Shown here in pieces: positions 55,501 to 58,159 of a stretch of DNA of 58,159 nt. The notes under the pieces were generated by a model, which worked only from the letters and a program-made list of their open reading frames with translations, did not search any database and was not told the DNA's origin. How positions within the stretch are numbered: the stretch's first letter is position 1; each line of letters starts with the position of its first letter. The DNA comes from Trebouxia sp. TZW2008. Taxonomy: Eukaryota > Chlorophyta > Trebouxiophyceae > Trebouxiales > Trebouxiaceae. The stretch covers positions 1 through 58,159 of the forward strand of contig BDIU01000348.1 of assembly GCA_002118135.1 (NCBI GenBank), read 5' to 3'. A program made the translations under genes and the position numbers.

Positions 55501-56554
55501 CTAGGGATTAGCGGTCTTATCAGCTTGAGTCTACCAGGGCTGTATATGTTTGTCTAAAAATGCCTGTTCACTGCAAGGTCTGGAAGAAAGCTAGATGAGA
55601 TGTAGATCAACAAGATCTGCTTCAAGTGCAATATTCACATTGAAAGCGGAACATCTGGAACGTGCCATGCAACATGTGTACATGGGAAGACACAAATGCA
55701 AAACAGTAAAGCCGCCCTACCTCAATGTCTCTGGCTGCCTTGTCCCCGTTGAGCTGGTTGCGCTGAGCAATCAGCTTTTCCAGCTGACTCCTGAGCTGGA
55801 CGTCCATGTCCTCAAGCCTTCCAATTTTTGTCAAAGCTGCCTGCATTCACAGCATTGGATGTTGCATGATAACAGTTCACCAGCCTTTTGCCTGCTTGAG
55901 TAGCAAGAACCAATGCCAGAAGACAATTTACAGGACCAGAGTATGCCTGCCTGCATTCATAGCATGGGTTAGCGCATGAGTACTCAATGCACCATAGTAT
56001 GCCTGCATTCATAGCATACATTAGGATATTACATGATGACAATGCATTTTGCCAGATGGTGCCTGCTCGTGTAGCAAGAATCAATGCCTGAAGACAGTTC
56101 AATGGACCAGAGTATGCCTGCTGATGTAGCAAAAGTTGATGCATGAGGACACTGGAATGCACCAGATTGTGCCTGTACATGTAGCAGCAGGTGTGGTGTG
56201 AGGACAATACGATCATCAGATCATGCCTGGACATGTAGCGAATCTCGATGCATGAGATACAAGAATGGCAGACTCTTGGAGTTGGTAAAGGTTGCAGCTG
56301 AAATTGACACTGACCTCCAAGCGGCCTTCTGCTGTGGGAGAAGCAAACAGCATGTCTTCTGATGGATTGGCTTTGGGTGACAGCAGCGCTTCGATGTCAT
56401 CATCTGCTGTGTCTGACAGCTTTGCGTGAGTTGCAGCCTTGTTGCTCAGGATGCTGCCTGCCTGCAAAGACAAGGACTGATACTCAGTTCAGTCCTGTAT
56501 CTGCCTGCATCACTGGCAATGCGCAGGTACAGATCCTACCTCTTTGCTGGTCAT
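49568..56554 (-). CDS. Tail-anchored coiled-coil protein, golgin-like
   Basis: Seven exons, 5' to 3': 56554-56540, 56461-56315, 55840-55721, 54566-53895, 52862-52157, 51247-50289 and 49831-49568. They give 960 residues with matching phases. The first exon is only 15 nt and encodes MTSKE. Long heptad-rich coiled-coil stretches occupy about residues 60-320 (VDLLEAEAAGHR, then ELRQQLDQQSGK-type repeats), 320-550 and 875-935. They are separated by a Ser/Pro/Gln-rich region at about 554-800. The last 24 residues are a hydrophobic helix (LVALAAGCVAAFLGAAGMTV) ending almost at the C-terminus, as in tail-anchored proteins. The layout fits golgin-type vesicle tethers, but no family signature was recognised and an organelle-surface tether is an inference. 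Additional small exons could have been missed in the long introns. Confidence 0.8.
51268..51387 (-). mobile_element. SINE-like element, family B, copy 2
   Basis: On the minus strand: TTGACGTTGTCTGTATCACC, CCCTTGTTGGGTC, then a long tail of TTGA/GATT/GATG units. It matches copy 1 at 45718-45805 and lies in an intron of the coiled-coil gene. Confidence 0.55.
52945..52999 (-). repeat. Decoy copy of coiled-coil gene exon 5 start
   Basis: The first 50 bases of exon 5 (up to 52862) recur here, including GTAGCTCCTCCTTGGCAGCC and GATGTTGCCACCTGCAT. A six-base CCTGTG duplication distinguishes the copy. It lies on the intron side of the true acceptor. Confidence 0.8.
54600..55312 (-). repeat. Four decoy copies of the coiled-coil exon 4 start
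   Basis: Units near 54620-54790, 54835-55000, 55040-55200 and 55255-55315 repeat the first 170 bases of exon 4 (53895-54566), with reading such as IQHLQAQVGLREAEAAGHRS. Period is about 180-200 bp. The nearest copy stays open over IQHLQAQV through LQADNTQLQ; the farthest is short and broken. Confidence 0.88.
55900..56240 (-). repeat. Tandem intron repeats upstream of coiled-coil exon 3
   Basis: Units of about 60-75 bp share AGTATGCCTGC, TTCATAGCAT and CCAGA-GTGCCTG-like text. The unit resembles the acceptor edge of exon 3 (CTGCCTGCATTCACAGCATT). Confidence 0.6.
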
Positions 56555-56895
56555 GGTGATGCGCTGGTACAAAGGCGGATTGCCAGCTCAAGTTTTGACC
56601 TAGAGATGGTACACCAGCTGATGCGGCGCTGCCAGCGGTGATCACCAGTGCACGTGTGTGTCGTTGCTGCCCGTCGTGGAAATGTGCAAATCAAATGTGT
56701 TCAACGTCGCGTGGATCGATGAACCCTGAGCGTGCGCAGAGTCGCCGCGTTCAAGTGGCCGTCAGCGGTCTTGATTACTTGCAGTATTGAGGCAGCCCGC
56801 AATCACAATACTAAACGATCAACGTCGCCTGTATTTGACGCCCCTTTCAAGCCTTCGTTGGAGGTCCAATTCACCAGCAGCTTGGCGCGCGCCCT
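56555..56895. promoter_or_regulatory. Probable divergent promoter
   Basis: About 340 bp lie between the coiled-coil gene start and the candidate small plus-strand gene. It is CpG-rich, like the other divergent promoters in this window. No TATA box is seen. Confidence 0.35.
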
Positions 56896-57280
56896 ATGCA
56901 ACTTCGCTTAATACGCGGTCTGCTGAAACCATTGCGACAAGTTCAAAAGGTGAGATACTTCCCTGGCAATGCCCTAGTGCATGCAAATCTTTGGCAACTG
57001 TGCAGACAACCTGAATGATCTTGACCTTCAGGCACCGTACCCGGTTGCAATAGCGAAGCCTCACCTGCTGCTTCGCGAAATGTTTGCAGCAAACGTCAGA
57101 CGCTTCGTTGCCAGCAACCTGCTTAGCACCAAAGGCCCCCGCATGAATCAGCTGAATCTGCAGAAGATACAGCAGCACAATGCATGCAATGGCATCAGCG
57201 TAAAAATGCACTTGCGTATGCATGCAACACCCGACATAAGCGAGTCTAGACATGTACCTGACAACCCTTCGCCATCATGA
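56896..57280 (+). CDS. Candidate small gene, possibly LYR-like
   Basis: Two exons, 56896-56949 and 57032-57280, would give 100 residues. The first encodes MQLRLIRGLLKPLRQVQK and ends at a good GTGAGA donor. The second follows a CTTCAG acceptor and begins APYPVAIAKPHLLLREMF. The short basic helix followed by LLLREMFAANVRRF vaguely recalls small mitochondrial LYR-motif proteins, but the Tyr of LYR is Ile and the C-terminal half is not family-like. The true 3' exon may differ. Confidence 0.3.
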
Positions 57281-57747
57281 ATGCCTGAAGCTGCTTCTGT
57301 CAGCAGATTTGAAAAGCCAGAGATTGGCCGGTCTACGCGACTGTTATGATCTACGCGACGCAATTTGCTGTTGCTAAAAGCTACGCATGTAGTTGCACAA
57401 GCTAAAAATCAAGTCTGCAAAGTTGCTGCACCACAAGCGCACATCATGCTGTACAGCATGTTGAACAACTGCTGTTTAACACAACTGTAACTTACAGTCA
57501 TCTTGACGTCACAATGTCATGGCATTACTGCAGAGCTCAGCGTTCTGTTTTGCAGTCAGAGAGAGAGAGAGTAATTTTACATGCTGCAGCTAGACAACAA
57601 GTCTAATCGCATGTGCCACAAGTGGCAAACTCTAATTCAATCAACTGAGTTGTGTGATTGTATCGTTGTAAGTCATGAGCGACAACAAAAACAAAACACG
57701 ATAAGCAAAAAAAGTTTGTGTTGTGAAGAAATAACCGGAAAGCAACC
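57281..57747. other. Intergenic or 3' UTR region
   Basis: About 470 bp with no recognised gene. A short GA run lies at about 57559-57570. It lies beyond the stop codon of the minus-strand gene at 57748. Confidence 0.35.
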
Positions 57748-58155
57748 TCAAGCGTTAGCATTGGAATCAACAGCCATTGAAGTAGACCCAGCAGCATCTA
57801 CGATTGAGGCAGCAACGTTGCTTGGGGCCTCTGGCAAGATGGTAACCCCAGCCTGCTGAAGTACCATCGTGGGGTCTACAGCCACTGATTTGCGGATGGG
57901 CTTTGGCCTGCCTGCCATGCCAAAACCTGCTGGCCTGCGCGCTGGAGCAGGAGTCTGGGCAGGTGCATGTGGTGGCGCCGAGGAGACAACCTTATTGGCT
58001 TCACCCCGAGTGCAAGTCCTAATCACAGGACCATCTTTGTATTTCAGGACAGCAGCCCTGAAAAAGGGCTTGTAGCCCCTTGTCTTAAGCAACAGGAAGT
58101 CTGCAGACAGACCCCTGCGCTGCCGCATCTGCCCAGGAGTCAGATCATCATCCAT
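57748..58155 (-). CDS. C-terminal exon of an unknown protein, cut by the window end
   Basis: An open frame of 135 codons ends at TGA (57748-57750). It begins with MDDDLTPGQMRQRRGLSADF near the window edge, but the bases before that ATG read CAG, so it may be an internal exon with an acceptor rather than the gene start. The first 55 residues look folded (LLKTRGYKPFFRAAVLKYKD). The rest is Ala/Pro-rich and probably disordered (PAQTPAPARRPAGFGMAGRP). I do not recognise the family. Confidence 0.55.
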   Translation of the reverse strand: MDDDLTPGQMRQRRGLSADFLLLKTRGYKPFFRAAVLKYKDGPVIRTCTRGEANKVVSSAPPHAPAQTPAPARRPAGFGMAGRPKPIRKSVAVDPTMVLQQAGVTILPEAPSNVAASIVDAAGSTSMAVDSNANA

Positions 58156-58159
58156 CCTG

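Overview
This window is nuclear DNA from a eukaryotic green alga, most likely a trebouxiophyte-like chlorophyte. I infer this from dense short exons separated by introns, TGTAA-type polyadenylation motifs behind some genes, plastid-type proteins (an omega-3 desaturase, a fibrillin, an RsgA-type GTPase and an octotricopeptide/RAP-like protein), and two protein kinases of kinds common in green algae. The species cannot be named from sequence alone. All gene models were spliced by hand on GT-AG (twice GC-AG) borders. In every complete model the exon lengths sum to a multiple of three with matching phases, which is strong internal support.

Layout. 1-1253: upstream DNA with a cluster of TCTGCGCAGA-like palindromes. 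1254-4813 (+): kinase fused to twelve armadillo repeats. 6098-15982 (-): receptor-like TKL kinase with 13 exons. 17670-19999 (-): RAP-domain protein. 20902-25499 (-): omega-3 fatty-acid desaturase. 26289-26759 (+): small single-span, probably plastid, protein. 26967-32003 (-): circularly permuted GTPase RsgA with a large low-complexity insertion. 32424-37459 (+): Nit1-type nitrilase. 38211-39595 (-): PAP/fibrillin. 39998-42757 (+): armadillo-like protein. 43498-49037 (-): class IV aminotransferase-fold protein. 49568-56554 (-): tail-anchored coiled-coil protein. 56896-57280 (+): weak small gene. 57748 to the end (-): the 3' part of an unknown gene. Several pairs are divergent and share short promoters (25500-26288, 32004-32423, 39596-39997, 56555-56895).

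The most striking feature is not a gene family. In eight of the nine long intron-bearing genes, the introns next to particular exons carry tandem arrays of degenerate partial copies of that exon edge plus adjoining intron ('exon-echo' arrays), with unit lengths of roughly 70-150 bp and from one to about eight copies. Many copies keep the splice dinucleotide, while their reading frames are broken by stops or indels. The same tandem process inside an open frame may have produced the perfectly periodic 126-bp armadillo repeats of the first gene. Against this background sit at least two families of short intronic interspersed elements with tetranucleotide tails (SINE-like), plus a weaker third family.

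The genes do not form a pathway. They are ordinary housekeeping, plastid and signalling genes. The interest lies in how the introns are built and in a few protein oddities: a kinase-ARM fusion with HLD in place of HRD, a DFN kinase, a roughly 300-residue insertion inside a GTPase core, and GC-AG introns.
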